Shown here in pieces: positions 9,007 to 18,400 of a DNA stretch of 64,000 bases (positions within the stretch are counted from its first letter, which is position 1; each line of letters starts with the position of its first letter). Both the position numbers and the translations under genes were made by a program. A model generated the notes under the pieces. The model was not told the DNA's origin, made no database searches, and was given only the letters and a program-made list of their open reading frames with translations. Origin of the DNA: Streptomyces sp. I6 (GTDB taxonomy: Bacteria; Actinomycetota; Actinomycetes; Streptomycetales; Streptomycetaceae); NCBI GenBank assembly GCA_003725745.1, contig RHDP01000001.1, positions 496,001-560,000 on the forward strand, written 5' to 3'.

Positions 9007-10020
9007 TCAGCCGCCGGTCCCGCGGCCGCTCAGCTCCGCCACCACGTCCACGATCAGGTCCTCCTGACCGGCGACGGCCTGCCGCCGGCCGAGTTCGAAG
9101 AAGACGTCACGCGGGTCCACCCCGGCGGCCGCGGAGAGTTCGACGACCCGGTGCTTGAATCCGGAGAACACCCCGGCCAGGCCGCTGACGATGCTCATCG
9201 ACGCGGTCACCGGAGGTGCGGGCATGAGTTCCCGCTCGGCGAGGTCGGCGGCGTCCAGCAGCGCGTACAGATCGATGCCGGTGGCGAACCCGCTCCGCTC
9301 CAGCACCGGGACCAGCACCTCGAGCTGGGTGTTGCCCGCCCCGGCGCCGAAGCCGCGGGCGCAGCCGTCGATGATCAGGGCGCCGGCCTCGGCCGCGGCC
9401 ACCGAGTTGGCGACGGCCATGCCGAGGTTGTTGTGCCCGTGGAAGATGACCGGGGTGGTGCCGACCGCCTCGGCGATCGCGCCGATCCGCGCGGTGACGT
9501 CCGGAGGCAGGAAGTGGCCGGCGGAGTCCATGATCCCCACGGCCTGGGCCCCGTACCCGACGGCCCGCGCGGCCTGCTCGGCCAGCTCGCCGGGGGAGGC
9601 CATATGACTCATCATCAGTACGCAGTGGGCCTCCGCGCCGGCGTCCCGCAGAAAGCCCAGATGGCGCTCGGCCAGCGAGGTCTCCGTGGCGTGCACGCCG
9701 ACGCGGAAGACGTCGACCCCGTGGGCGATCGCCCGCCGCAGGTCGTCGGAGGTACCCCAGCCCGGCAGCATGAAGGTACCCATCCGGCTGTGGCGCAGCG
9801 CCTCCCGGACGGTCGACAGCATCTCGTCGTCCCCCGCCGCGGCCTGCCCGACCTGAAGCGACGAGGCGCCCAGTCCGTTGCCGTGGCCGACCTCCACCAC
9901 CGGGATCCGCGCCGCGTCCGCCGCCTCCGCGTAGCGGCGCAGCGCGGCCGGCCCGAGCTGGTGGCGGACCGCGTGCTGGCCGTCCCGCAGCGTGGGGTCG
10001 TGGATCACCACCCGTGTCAT
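9007..10020 (-). CDS. 4-hydroxy-2-oxovalerate aldolase (DmpG/BphI/MhpE-like)
   Basis: A 337-residue HMG-CoA-lyase-like TIM barrel, normal length for the family. Signatures are '[10 protein letters not shown]' (metal and base residues near the N-terminus), '[13 protein letters not shown]', the metal-binding 'FHGHNNLG', and the C-terminal '[12 protein letters not shown]' that lines the channel to the partner dehydrogenase. The enzyme cleaves 4-hydroxy-2-oxopentanoate to pyruvate and acetaldehyde, or runs in reverse. It is coupled by ATGA to the dehydrogenase upstream, as in meta-cleavage operons, but none of the other meta-cleavage genes is here. That and the biosynthetic neighbours suggest it runs in the synthetic direction. 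44 bases separate it from the oxygenase gene. Confidence 0.88.
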   Translation of the reverse strand: MTRVVIHDPTLRDGQHAVRHQLGPAALRRYAEAADAARIPVVEVGHGNGLGASSLQVGQAAAGDDEMLSTVREALRHSRMGTFMLPGWGTSDDLRRAIAHGVDVFRVGVHATETSLAERHLGFLRDAGAEAHCVLMMSHMASPGELAEQAARAVGYGAQAVGIMDSAGHFLPPDVTARIGAIAEAVGTTPVIFHGHNNLGMAVANSVAAAEAGALIIDGCARGFGAGAGNTQLEVLVPVLERSGFATGIDLYALLDAADLAERELMPAPPVTASMSIVSGLAGVFSGFKHRVVELSAAAGVDPRDVFFELGRRQAVAGQEDLIVDVVAELSGRGTGG

Positions 10021-10946
10021 GAGGCCACCCCTGTCCGGGACATGCGCTCCGGCCGGGCCGCGTACTGCTCGGCGACCAGGACGGCGGCGGAGTTGATGAT
10101 GTCGAGGTTGCCGGCGTACGGCGGCAGGACGTCGCTGTGCGCCATGACCTGGAGGGTGATCGTCACCCGGTCGCCGACCGCGGTGCAGGCGGTGACCTCG
10201 TAGCCGGGGGCGAAGGACCGCACCTCCTCGGCCGCCCGGTCGGCCACCGCGCGCACCGCCGCGGGGTCGGCGCCGGCCATGCGGGCGTGGACGGCCGTAC
10301 GGAAGGTCGCCGGCGGTACCGCCGGGCTGATGTTGAGGATCGCCTTGACGTCGGCCACGCCGGAGAACGCCGTCACGGCGTGACCGGTGGTCGCCACGTA
10401 CTCGTCGAGGTTCAGCCTGGTCGCACGGCCCGCTACATCGCTGGCGACGGTCGAGACGACCTCGAGGTACGTCACCGGGAAGCGGGCCGCGAGCGCGTGC
10501 ACGACCGGGATGGACGCCTGTCCGCCGCAGCTGATCAGGTTGACGTTGCGTCCGGTCGCTGCCGACACCCCGGTCACCGTGGGCGCGACCATCCGGCCGA
10601 TCTTGCTGGGCGTCAGGTCGATCACCAGCGTTCCGAGCGGCTCCAGCAGCGGCCAGTGGTCCCGGTGGGCTGCGGCGCTGGTGGCGTCGAAGACGACGTC
10701 GAACGGGCGGGCCGCAGCGAGTACGGCCTCGATGCCGGCGGCCGAGGTGGCATAGCCGAGGCTCTCCGCGTACCGCAGGCCCGCCGACTCGGGATTGCGT
10801 CCGGCGACCAGCCGGCAGTCCAGGGCGGGCGACCGGTCGATCTTGCTGACCAGATCACGGCCGATGGCTCCGGTGCCGATGACGGCGACCGTCACCGGTT
10901 CGACGACATCCGGTTGGGCTGTCGTCAGGCCCGCCGTGAGGCTCAC
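10017..10946 (-). CDS. Acetaldehyde dehydrogenase, acylating (DmpF/BphJ/MhpF-like)
   Basis: A 309-residue NAD-dependent CoA-acylating aldehyde dehydrogenase, first gene of the operon. Residues 15-35 contain the Rossmann loop '[17 protein letters not shown]'. The catalytic cysteine lies in '[16 protein letters not shown]'. The C-terminal '[14 protein letters not shown]' is the typical family end. It interconverts acetyl-CoA and acetaldehyde and forms a substrate-channelling complex with the aldolase whose gene overlaps it by 4 bases. I chose the GTG at 10946 because GGAGG lies 7 bases upstream and the reading frame further upstream is low-complexity. In this cluster the pair would convert acetyl-CoA plus pyruvate to 4-hydroxy-2-oxopentanoate. 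Confidence 0.87.
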   Translation of the reverse strand: MSLTAGLTTAQPDVVEPVTVAVIGTGAIGRDLVSKIDRSPALDCRLVAGRNPESAGLRYAESLGYATSAAGIEAVLAAARPFDVVFDATSAAAHRDHWPLLEPLGTLVIDLTPSKIGRMVAPTVTGVSAATGRNVNLISCGGQASIPVVHALAARFPVTYLEVVSTVASDVAGRATRLNLDEYVATTGHAVTAFSGVADVKAILNISPAVPPATFRTAVHARMAGADPAAVRAVADRAAEEVRSFAPGYEVTACTAVGDRVTITLQVMAHSDVLPPYAGNLDIINSAAVLVAEQYAARPERMSRTGVAS

Positions 10947-11635
10947 CGTATGCCTCCGTGTGGCATGCGGTGGCAGGTCGGCGGACGACCCGAGAGGCAA
11001 CGGCGGGTGCCGGTCGCACGTCTCGCCGCATCCGGTTCGCTGGTTCCCCTGAACACCATGGACGTTGTCCTCACCTTCGATGTGCACGCGGCTCGCGGTG
11101 GCAGCCCTGGCGGCGGGCACCCGGGAGCCTCCCCCGGCCGTCCGTTCCGCACCGTGTGACGACGCGTGGTTCGCGACCGGAGGACGAGGAAGCCAGGACC
11201 GCTCGGCCGCGGACCGTCAGCATCGGCCCCGGGCACGAGTCAGGGGTCCTGGCGCAGTGTGTGCATGGCCCCGTTGACGGCATGCCCTCCCATGCATGCC
11301 CGTTGCCGGCATGCCCTCCCACGCATGCCCGTTGCCGGCCACCGGCTCAGCGCCCGGCGGCGGCGAACATACCAGAAGAACGCAGGACACAACCCCCTTC
11401 AGGAGCACGGGATTTGATCATCCTCGGAGGTGCCCGGCGGGTTCACCCGGCCTCCCGGGCGGCGGGTCCGCCCCTCTCCCGCCGGCTGGGCGCGACGTCT
11501 CCCGCGGACGGCGGACAGCGGATCTGATCTTGCCCTCGACGCCGCCGCGGACGCCGACTATTCTCGGCAGCTCCGTGCGCCGACCGCAGGGGGCTCGGCG
11601 AGCGACGACGGGGCGGCATATCCGAGGGGGAGACG
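10947..11635. other. Divergent promoter region of the biosynthetic cluster
   Basis: About 690 bases separate the minus-strand enzyme operon from the plus-strand exporter unit. I see no protein-coding gene in it. It holds a 29-bp tandem repeat (described separately), several GCATGC palindromes and a locally AT-richer patch near 11408-11424 (GGATTTGATCATCC). Both operons must start here, so this is the likely control region of the cluster. No regulator gene is present nearby. Confidence 0.55.
11281..11338. repeat. 29-bp tandem direct repeat in divergent promoter region
   Basis: Two adjacent copies, 11281-11309 and 11310-11338, differ at one base (CATGCATGCC versus CACGCATGCC in the middle). 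Each unit contains CATGCCCTCCC and ends in CCCGTTGCCGG; a shortened relative (CATGGCCCCGTTGACGG) precedes them at 11264-11280. The spacing and the palindromic GCATGC inside the unit make a tandem operator plausible, but that is inference. Confidence 0.85.
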
Positions 11636-11671
11636 ATGGACTGCCGGCTGCGCTGCCACACGGTGTCATGA
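11636..11671 (+). CDS. Short leader ORF (11 aa) coupled to the exporter gene
   Basis: ATG at 11636 is preceded by a strong ribosome binding site, GAGGGGGAG at 11624-11632, and opens an 11-codon frame reading MDCRLRCHTVS. Its TGA (11669-11671) overlaps the ATG of the MFS gene (11668-11670) as ATGA. The MFS start itself has no good ribosome binding site, so translation of the exporter probably depends on ribosomes finishing this leader. Whether the two Cys and two Arg codons have a sensing role is unknown. It is too short to support by homology. Confidence 0.5.
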   Translation: MDCRLRCHTVS

Positions 11672-12969
11672 GCGCGTCGACGACCGACTCCACCGGCTCG
11701 CAGCGCCCGCGGCTGGGACGGGACTTCCCCTGGCTGTGGTGCTCCGCCGCCGTGTCCTCACTCGGCGACGGGGCCACCATCGCCGCCGCCCCCCTGCTGG
11801 CGAGCCGGCTGACCGACGACCCCCGGCTGATCGGTGCGGCCTCGGTCGCCTTCACCGCGCCGTTCATCCTGTTCGGCATCCCGGCAGGGCTGCTCGTCGA
11901 CCGCCTCGACATCCGGGCGATGATGGTGCGCGTCGACCTCGCCCGGGCCGCCCTGCTCGCGGTGCTCACCGCCGGGATCCTCGGCGGCTGGGGCGGGTTG
12001 CCGCTGCTCTACGTGTGCATGTTCCTGCTCGGCACCGGCGAGGTCCTCTGCCGCAACGCCGCCCAGGTACTCGTCCCCTTCATCACCCCGAAGGACGGGC
12101 TCGCCACCGCCAACGCCCGCATCATGGCCGCACAGGAGGCCGGCGCCGGCTTCGTCGGCCCGCTGATCGGCGCGCTGCTGTTCGGTGTGGCGATGGCCCT
12201 GCCGTTCGGCGTGGACGCGGCCACCTTCCTGTGCTCCGCGGTACTGCTCAGCCGCATCCGCCGCACCCGGCCGGTCGAGTCGGGCACGGACCGGACCGGC
12301 GTGCTGTCGCAGATGCTGGCGGGCGCCAGATGGCTGTACGGGCACCACCTGCTGCGCAGCCTCGCCCTGGTGTCCTGTCTGATCAACCTCGCCGGGAGCG
12401 CGATGCTCGCCGTGCTCGTGGTGCACAGCGGGAGGGTGCTCCACCTGGGCCCCTTCGGGTACGGCGTCCTGCTCGCCTGCCAGGCCGTGGGAGCCGTTCT
12501 CGCCTCACGGTTCGCCCCCGCGCTGACGCAACGCCTCGGCAGGGAGGGCGCGCTGGTCGCCACCGCCGCCCTGATCGCCACGAGCGAGACGGTGCTGGCA
12601 GCAGCGTCGTCGGCGTACGCGGCCGGCGCGGCCCTCGCGATCTTCGCGTGCGGGACGGTGACATGGAACGTCGTCGTGGTCGTCCTGCGGCAGACCCTGG
12701 TGCCGCAGCACCTGCTCGGCCGGGCCAACAGCGTGTACCGGCTGGTCGCCTGGGGCGGACTGCCCGTCGGTGCGGCGGCCGGCGGCATCCTGGCCGCCGA
12801 GGTCGGCACCCGCGCCGTGTTCGGCGCCGGCGCGGTGGTCATGGCGGTCGTCGCGGCGGCGCTCCTCGCGGGCGCCCGCCGCCGGTGGATCACCCGCGCC
12901 GAACAGAACACCGAACGGAACACCGAACAGAGCGCCGAGCAGACTCCGCGGCCGACGGGCGAGGTCTGA
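11668..12969 (+). CDS. MFS transporter, putative exporter of the cluster product
   Basis: A 433-residue membrane protein with about twelve hydrophobic segments, of the MFS_3/enterobactin-exporter-like subgroup common in Streptomyces resistance and secretion. The loop between helices 2 and 3 shows the family-type 'AGLLVDRLDIRAMM' (G-x-x-x-D-R motif). The C-terminal tail is hydrophilic, with an Asn/Glu/Thr-rich stretch ('NTERNTEQSAEQT'). Start at ATG 11668, overlapping the leader ORF. It is followed after 76 bases by the second ATP-grasp gene on the same strand, so the two are probably one transcript. I infer export of the metabolite or self-resistance; no substrate can be read. Confidence 0.8.
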   Translation: MSASTTDSTGSQRPRLGRDFPWLWCSAAVSSLGDGATIAAAPLLASRLTDDPRLIGAASVAFTAPFILFGIPAGLLVDRLDIRAMMVRVDLARAALLAVLTAGILGGWGGLPLLYVCMFLLGTGEVLCRNAAQVLVPFITPKDGLATANARIMAAQEAGAGFVGPLIGALLFGVAMALPFGVDAATFLCSAVLLSRIRRTRPVESGTDRTGVLSQMLAGARWLYGHHLLRSLALVSCLINLAGSAMLAVLVVHSGRVLHLGPFGYGVLLACQAVGAVLASRFAPALTQRLGREGALVATAALIATSETVLAAASSAYAAGAALAIFACGTVTWNVVVVVLRQTLVPQHLLGRANSVYRLVAWGGLPVGAAAGGILAAEVGTRAVFGAGAVVMAVVAAALLAGARRRWITRAEQNTERNTEQSAEQTPRPTGEV

Positions 12970-13045
12970 GCCCGGCACCCGCCCGGCCCACGGCGCCGCC
13001 GCAGCGCCCCACCCCGCACACGGTCCGCTCCGGAAAGGACATGCA

Positions 13046-14434
13046 GTGACGACCAGCAGCCTGCCCCAGCCACCCAGGTCGCGGCTGGGCCACGCCTACC
13101 GGGAGCAGCTCGCGCGGCATGCGCCCCCCGGCCGTCCCACGGCCGCCGCCCGGGAGTCGGCCGCACTCACGCTGGCGTACCGGGACCGGTTCCTGAGCGG
13201 CCCCGCCTTCCTCGGCGAGACGGAGCGCCGCACCGTCGTGGACGACCTCCACACGGCCTACGGGCTGCTGCGCTCGCTGCCGGAGCGGGTGTTCGGGGGA
13301 AGCGTCACCGCACTGGCCGCGGCGGTAGGGCTGGATCCCCGGCAGTCGGCGCTGATCACCCGCAGCGCCCGGACCGGGGCGCTCCTCCCCCTGGGGCGGG
13401 CCGACCTCTACCACGACGGCACGGGCTTCAGACTCCTCGAGTTCAACATCACCAGCGCACTCGGCGGCTTCGAGAACGCGGACATCAACCGGGCGATGCT
13501 GGCGTACCCGCCACTGGAGGAGTTCGTACGGCAGCACGGCCTCCGCTACCGGGACACCCTGGGCTGCATGGTGCGGACCATGTACGCCGAGTGCGCCCCG
13601 GTCCTCCCCACCGATCGGGCGCCCGTCGTCGCCGTGGTCGACACTGCGGAGAACTTCGCCGTCGTGGGGCCCAGGCTGAGGGTGTTCGCGGCGAAGCTGG
13701 CCGACCACGGCGTCGAGGGGATCGCCTGCGACCTCGGCGAACTCCGCTACCCCGGCGGCCGTCCCACCGTCTTGGGCCGCGCCGTCGACGTCGTCTTCCG
13801 GTACTTCCTCGCCGAGGACCTCACCGACCCCGCCACGGCGGCCCTGCTGGAGCCGCTGCTGGTCGCCGTCGAGCAGGGAAGAGTGGGCCTGTTCAGCCGG
13901 CTGGACGCCGAACTGTACGGAAACAAGGGCACCTTGGCGATGCTCTCCGACGAACTGCACCGCGACCTGTTCGACGCCGCCGAACTGGCCTGCATCGACC
14001 GGCTTCTGCCCTGGACGCGGTACGTGCGCCCACGCACCACGGACCCCGGCGGCGCCCGGGTCGGCATGCTCTCCTACGCCCTGGCCCACCGGCAGGAGCT
14101 GATCCTGAAGCCGACCCTGCTGCACGGCGGCAACGGGATCACCGCCGGCTGGGAGGCGGACGCGGCGGAGTGGGAGAACAAGGTCGCCTCGGCCATGGAC
14201 GGCCCCTATGTGCTCCAGCACCGGGTACGCCCCGCCGCCGAGCCGTTTCCCGCCGACGCCGGCGGCGTGCGGGAACTCTTCCTCAACTGGGGCATCTACG
14301 TGAGCGGACGCGGGGCCGGCGACGACGGTTACGCCGGAGGCTTCGTACGGGGAAGCACCGATCCGGCCGCAGGGGTCGTCAGCATGGGCAGCGGTGCCGA
14401 GGTCGGTTGCGTCTTCCACGGCGGCGACCGCTGA
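13046..14434 (+). CDS. ATP-grasp-like peptide/amide ligase 2
   Basis: A 462-residue homologue of the protein encoded at 3613-4968. Shared features are the central 'RLLEFNITSALGGFENADI' block and, near the C-terminus, 'LILKPTLLHGGNGITAGW', which resembles an ATP-grasp lysine and glycine-rich loop; 'ELYGNKGTLAMLSDE' and 'DRLLPWTRYVRP' have counterparts ('STFLHSKLTMGLLSE' and 'ETYLPWTRVLSE') in the paralogue. It starts with GTG at 13046, with GGAAAGGAC upstream. Lying in the exporter unit on the opposite strand from the first ligase, it may catalyse the second amide bond of the product or a tailoring ligation. Ligase function is inferred from these motifs only. Confidence 0.62.
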   Translation: MTTSSLPQPPRSRLGHAYREQLARHAPPGRPTAAARESAALTLAYRDRFLSGPAFLGETERRTVVDDLHTAYGLLRSLPERVFGGSVTALAAAVGLDPRQSALITRSARTGALLPLGRADLYHDGTGFRLLEFNITSALGGFENADINRAMLAYPPLEEFVRQHGLRYRDTLGCMVRTMYAECAPVLPTDRAPVVAVVDTAENFAVVGPRLRVFAAKLADHGVEGIACDLGELRYPGGRPTVLGRAVDVVFRYFLAEDLTDPATAALLEPLLVAVEQGRVGLFSRLDAELYGNKGTLAMLSDELHRDLFDAAELACIDRLLPWTRYVRPRTTDPGGARVGMLSYALAHRQELILKPTLLHGGNGITAGWEADAAEWENKVASAMDGPYVLQHRVRPAAEPFPADAGGVRELFLNWGIYVSGRGAGDDGYAGGFVRGSTDPAAGVVSMGSGAEVGCVFHGGDR

Positions 14435-14669
14435 CGGCGCGCGGCCCGCGGCGGCACCACGCGATCGACCACCACCGCACGGTGCCGGCTGACCGGCACT
14501 CCACAGGGGACGACTCCGCAAACCGGTTCTCTCTCGCATGAGACGACGCCTATGATCACCGCTGCGCAGCAGGCGCCCCGGCACCGACTGCGCGACGCAA
14601 TAGCATGGTCGGCCAGCAGCTGAGAGGTGCCGGGTCCCGCAGACGGGCCCGGTACGGCTCGGAGGGAAC

Positions 14670-15407
14670 GTGCACACCGCCCTCGTCACGGTCACCCTCC
14701 TGGGCGTGCTCTTCGACGGTGCCGCCGCCGTCACGTACCTCACCGGCCACGACTACCCCAGGACCCAGGCCGACATGAAGGGCATCCCCCGGACGTACGT
14801 GCCGGTCCTGGGCGCGTTGCTGGCGGCGGGCACCCTGGGGCTGCCGGCCGGGCTCGCCGTGCCGGCCCTCGGTACGCTCGCCGCCTGCGGTCTCATCCTC
14901 TACTCCGTCGGCGCCATCATCGCCCACCTGCGCGTGGGCTCCCGCAACATCGTGGGCGGGATCGTCCTCCTGGCAACGGCGCCGTCCGTCCTCGTCCCGG
15001 GCACGCTCGACCGCGGCGCCTTGGTGACACGTCAGGCAGGGTTCGCCCGTCAAGGAGCGGCGTCCGGTGGGTGCATCGCAAGGCGCCGGATCGGCCTCGT
15101 CGTGGGCTTACTCGGTGATTCGTTGATTCGGTTGATTCGGTTGATTCGGCAACGCGGCGATTCGCCGAGCCTGCCGTGCCGGGCGTCGCGACGGGGCGAA
15201 CGCTGCCTGACTGCGGCCCTAGTGACACGTCGGCAGACGACCTGCGGGCACCCGTCCCCACAGCAGCTCCGCCACCCGGCGGACCTGCGCCGCGGTGACT
15301 CCGGTGACCCCGCGGCGCGGCCCTCGGGACCGAACCGGGACGGCCTCCGTCATGGTCGTCCGCGGGCTCTGCCATCGGCCGCGACCGCCCCCGGGGCCCG
15401 GCGGTAG
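14670..15407 (+). CDS. DoxX-like small membrane protein, C-terminal end uncertain
   Basis: GTG at 14670 follows a strong GGAGGGAA site. The first ~115 residues form a convincing DoxX-like four-helix membrane protein ('LVTVTLLGVLFDGAAAVTYL', 'GALLAAGTLGLPAGLAVPAL', 'ACGLILYSVGAIIAHLRVG'). Relatives usually end about there, yet the frame stays open for another ~130 residues of low-complexity sequence that includes a 9-bp repeat translated as 'SLIRLIRLIRQRG'. I think the true stop is lost, either through a base error near 15010-15060 or through a real extension; the frame itself is certain only for the first half. Function unknown. Confidence 0.5.
   Translation: MHTALVTVTLLGVLFDGAAAVTYLTGHDYPRTQADMKGIPRTYVPVLGALLAAGTLGLPAGLAVPALGTLAACGLILYSVGAIIAHLRVGSRNIVGGIVLLATAPSVLVPGTLDRGALVTRQAGFARQGAASGGCIARRRIGLVVGLLGDSLIRLIRLIRQRGDSPSLPCRASRRGERCLTAALVTRRQTTCGHPSPQQLRHPADLRRGDSGDPAARPSGPNRDGLRHGRPRALPSAATAPGARR
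15117..15150. repeat. 9-bp tandem repeat (GATTCGGTT)
   Basis: GATTCGTT, GATTCGGTT, GATTCGGTT, GATTCGGC follow each other. The sequence is AT-rich relative to its surroundings and lies in the doubtful tail of the DoxX-like frame. Confidence 0.8.
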
Positions 15408-15444
15408 CGCACCGCCGGGCCCGGGGCGGTCGGCGCGACGCCAC

Positions 15445-18400
15445 TCAGCGGCTCTCCGCCAGCCGCGACACGTAGTCCTGCCGCAGCGCGTCGAGGATCT
15501 GCCCGGCCTCCGCGAGGCCGGCCTTCTGGCAGCGCGCCACCGCCGTCGTCAGCCGGGCGATGGCTTCCTCGAACCGGCGCAGCGCGCCACCCTCGATCAG
15601 CGCGGCGATCCGGACCGCCTCGGCACGCGCCGACTCGCCCTCCTCGCCCCCCTGTTCGTGGGCGGCGACGGCCGCCTCCAGCTCGGCCAGGGCCTCCTCG
15701 AAACGCTCCGCCTCCGCCAGGACGCGGCCCCGGCGGTAGTGCACGGTGCCTCGCTCGAACCAGGGCGCGAAGCCCTCCGTGCCCTCCGGCACGGATGCCG
15801 CCAGCGCGTCCGCGTCGGCGAGATGCCTCAGCGCCGTCTCCAGGCCCTCCATGCCCTGCGCGTTCATGACCAGACGCGCGAACTCGCACATCATGTGCCT
15901 GAGCAGGGACGGGTTCGGCGCCTGCGCGTGCACCGCCAAGGCCCGCTCGTAGGCCGTGCCCGCCGCGTCCCAGCGGTCCGCCAGAGCCAGCGCGATGGCC
16001 GTGTCGGCGGTCACCATGGTCTGGATGGGGGCGTCGTCCTCCCAGCCGGAGACGGCGTCCGCCAGCCGCAGGAACTCCTCGGCCGACGGCAGGAACTCCT
16101 CGAGTTCCCGCAATCCGCGCGCCAGCATGAGCCGGGCCTGGGCGACCATCCGCTCGTCGAGCGCGGCCGCCGCCTCCTCGGCGACCAGCGACTCCAGGAC
16201 CGCGACCGCGTCGGCATGCTGACCCGTCCGCATCAGGACGTCGACCAGTTGCAGCCGCACGTCCGCCGCCTCCTCGGACGCTCCGGACTGGTCGAACCGT
16301 GCGGCCGCCTCCGACAGGTGGCGCACGGCCGCCGCGTGGTCGCCCAGGTGCGAGACCGCGTGGCCGAGCATCGCGTACGTCGGCGCCATGGGGAAGTCCG
16401 CGTCGTCGTACCGCACCGCGTCCGCGATCGCCTCGTGCAGCAGCTCCACCGCCTCCCGCGGTCGCTCCCGTGCCATCAGGATCTGGGCGAGCAGGGCGCG
16501 CGGGCGCGGACAGCGCCACGGCCGGCCGGCGGCCTCCAGGTCCTTCAGCGCGGCGCGCAGAGACTCCTCGGCGCGCACGAGGTCGCCGTGGCGGCCGGCC
16601 AGGTCCGCGACGAACTGCCGTGCGTTGGCGAGCTGGTGAGGGACGGACAGCCGCTCAGCCTCGGTGTGCAGGGCCCGGACGCACCGCTCGAAGCGCTCGA
16701 GGGCGCCTGGGGAGGCCTCCGGACCACCCCGGCCCAGCTCCTGGTAGGCCGCGTAGGTGCGCGCGTAGCACACCGTGAGGTACGCCAGCTTGCGCTCCTG
16801 CTCCAGGTCGTCGCAGGCCGCCGCCTCCGCCGCCCCGAGGGCCTCGCCGGTGAACGGAACCTCGGTGCACAGTTGTTCGGCCTCGCGGAGGAGTTCGTCA
16901 AGGGCGTCCCGGATCCCGTCGGAGTCCAGCCGCTCGGCTCCCCCGGCCTGCTCGGCGTCCCCGGCTTGCTCGGCTCCCCCGCCCTGCTCGGCTCCCCCGT
17001 CGGCCGGCGGGTTCATCCATGCGAGGGCACGGGCCCGCGTGGACAGCGCCTGCCACGGCATGCCGAGCCGCTCGTAAAGCTCCGCGGCCCGGCGCGCCTC
17101 CACGGTGGCCTCTTCGTGGCGTTCCGCCATCGTCAGCTCGCCCGCCCGCTGCTCGGCGAGTTCCGCCCGCAGCAGCTCCCGCGGGCCGAGCACGTCGTCG
17201 TGCACCGCGCTGCCGTCGGCCAGACGCTCCGCGATCCGGGTCCACAGCCGGGCGTCCCCGGGGTGACCCGCGCTCGCCATCCGCCGTGCCTCGCGTACCA
17301 GGGTCACGAAGTCCTCGGGGATCGCGACGGCGGGAGCCGCGGTGGCGGGAGCCGTCACCGGCGCAGCCGTGGCCGGGCGTGCGACGGACGTCCTCAGGCC
17401 CAGCGGCAGCGGCGCGTCGAGGAGCGGACGCTGCGACAGACGCTCCCGGCGACGGTCCCCTACCGCTGTCGTGCCGTTGCGGGCGTCGAACGCGGCCGTC
17501 AGCCGGTCCGCCTCGGCGCGGACGTGCGCGAGCAGTTCGTCCGCCGTCCAGCTCCGTCCCGGCGGACCCGCGACGACCGTGTCGGCGTGCCCGTCCTCGA
17601 CGATCCGGGCGAGCAGCAGCTCGACGCCGGTCAGGAAGTCCAGATGGGCCAGCGGAGCGCCGGTCGCCTCGAACAGCGGCCGGTTCTCGGCCAGGATCTC
17701 CAGGCCGCGCCCCTCGTTGCGGGACAGCACGCAGAACTCCAGGTGCCGGCCGACCCAGGCCTGCATGCCGGTGTTGCCGCGGACCCGGCGGTAGCCGGTG
17801 AGGTGGTGCGAGCGGGCCTCGTCGAGCCGGCCGGAGCGCAGTAGCGCTCCGAGCGCCAGCGCCTGGCTCACCTGCGGCTCCTCGGTGCAGCCGATCGCCT
17901 CGTCGAGGACCGGCCGCAGCGTGTCGAGCGCCCCGGCGTCGTCGCCCGCGTTCATCCGGTACGCGGCCAGGTGCCGGGTCTCGCACGCCTCGCAGTCGCT
18001 CAGCTCGGTGCGCGGCCGGGTGATCCACAGGTCGTACGCGTCCGCAACCCCCGCGCCCGTGTGGGCCGCGACGTGGTAGCGCATCGCCGCCACGGGCTGC
18101 ATGCCGTGCCCGGCCCTCTCGTACCGGCGCAGTGTCTCGTCGATCCAGCCGCGGATCGAGGTCAGCGGTACCTCGGGCACGTCGAGCAGCGAGGCCGCCA
18201 CCCACTTGAAGCGCCAGTAGACCTGGTGGGCCTCCCACTCGCTGAACTCCTCGGGAGACTCGTCCCACAGCCTCAGCAGCCGGCCGAAGACGACCGGTGA
18301 CTTGCGGTACTCGCCGGTGAACTCGTACGCCGTCATGAGCTCCAGCAGAGCGGTGACCAGGACGTCCGGCTTCTCGAACTGACCGGCCGCTTCGGCGAGT

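Noticed and set aside
15023-15230. GTGACACGTC occurring twice (near 15023 and 15221) as an attachment or operator pair
   Set aside because: Only ten bases are shared, no mobile gene lies between, and chance occurrence in this composition is likely.
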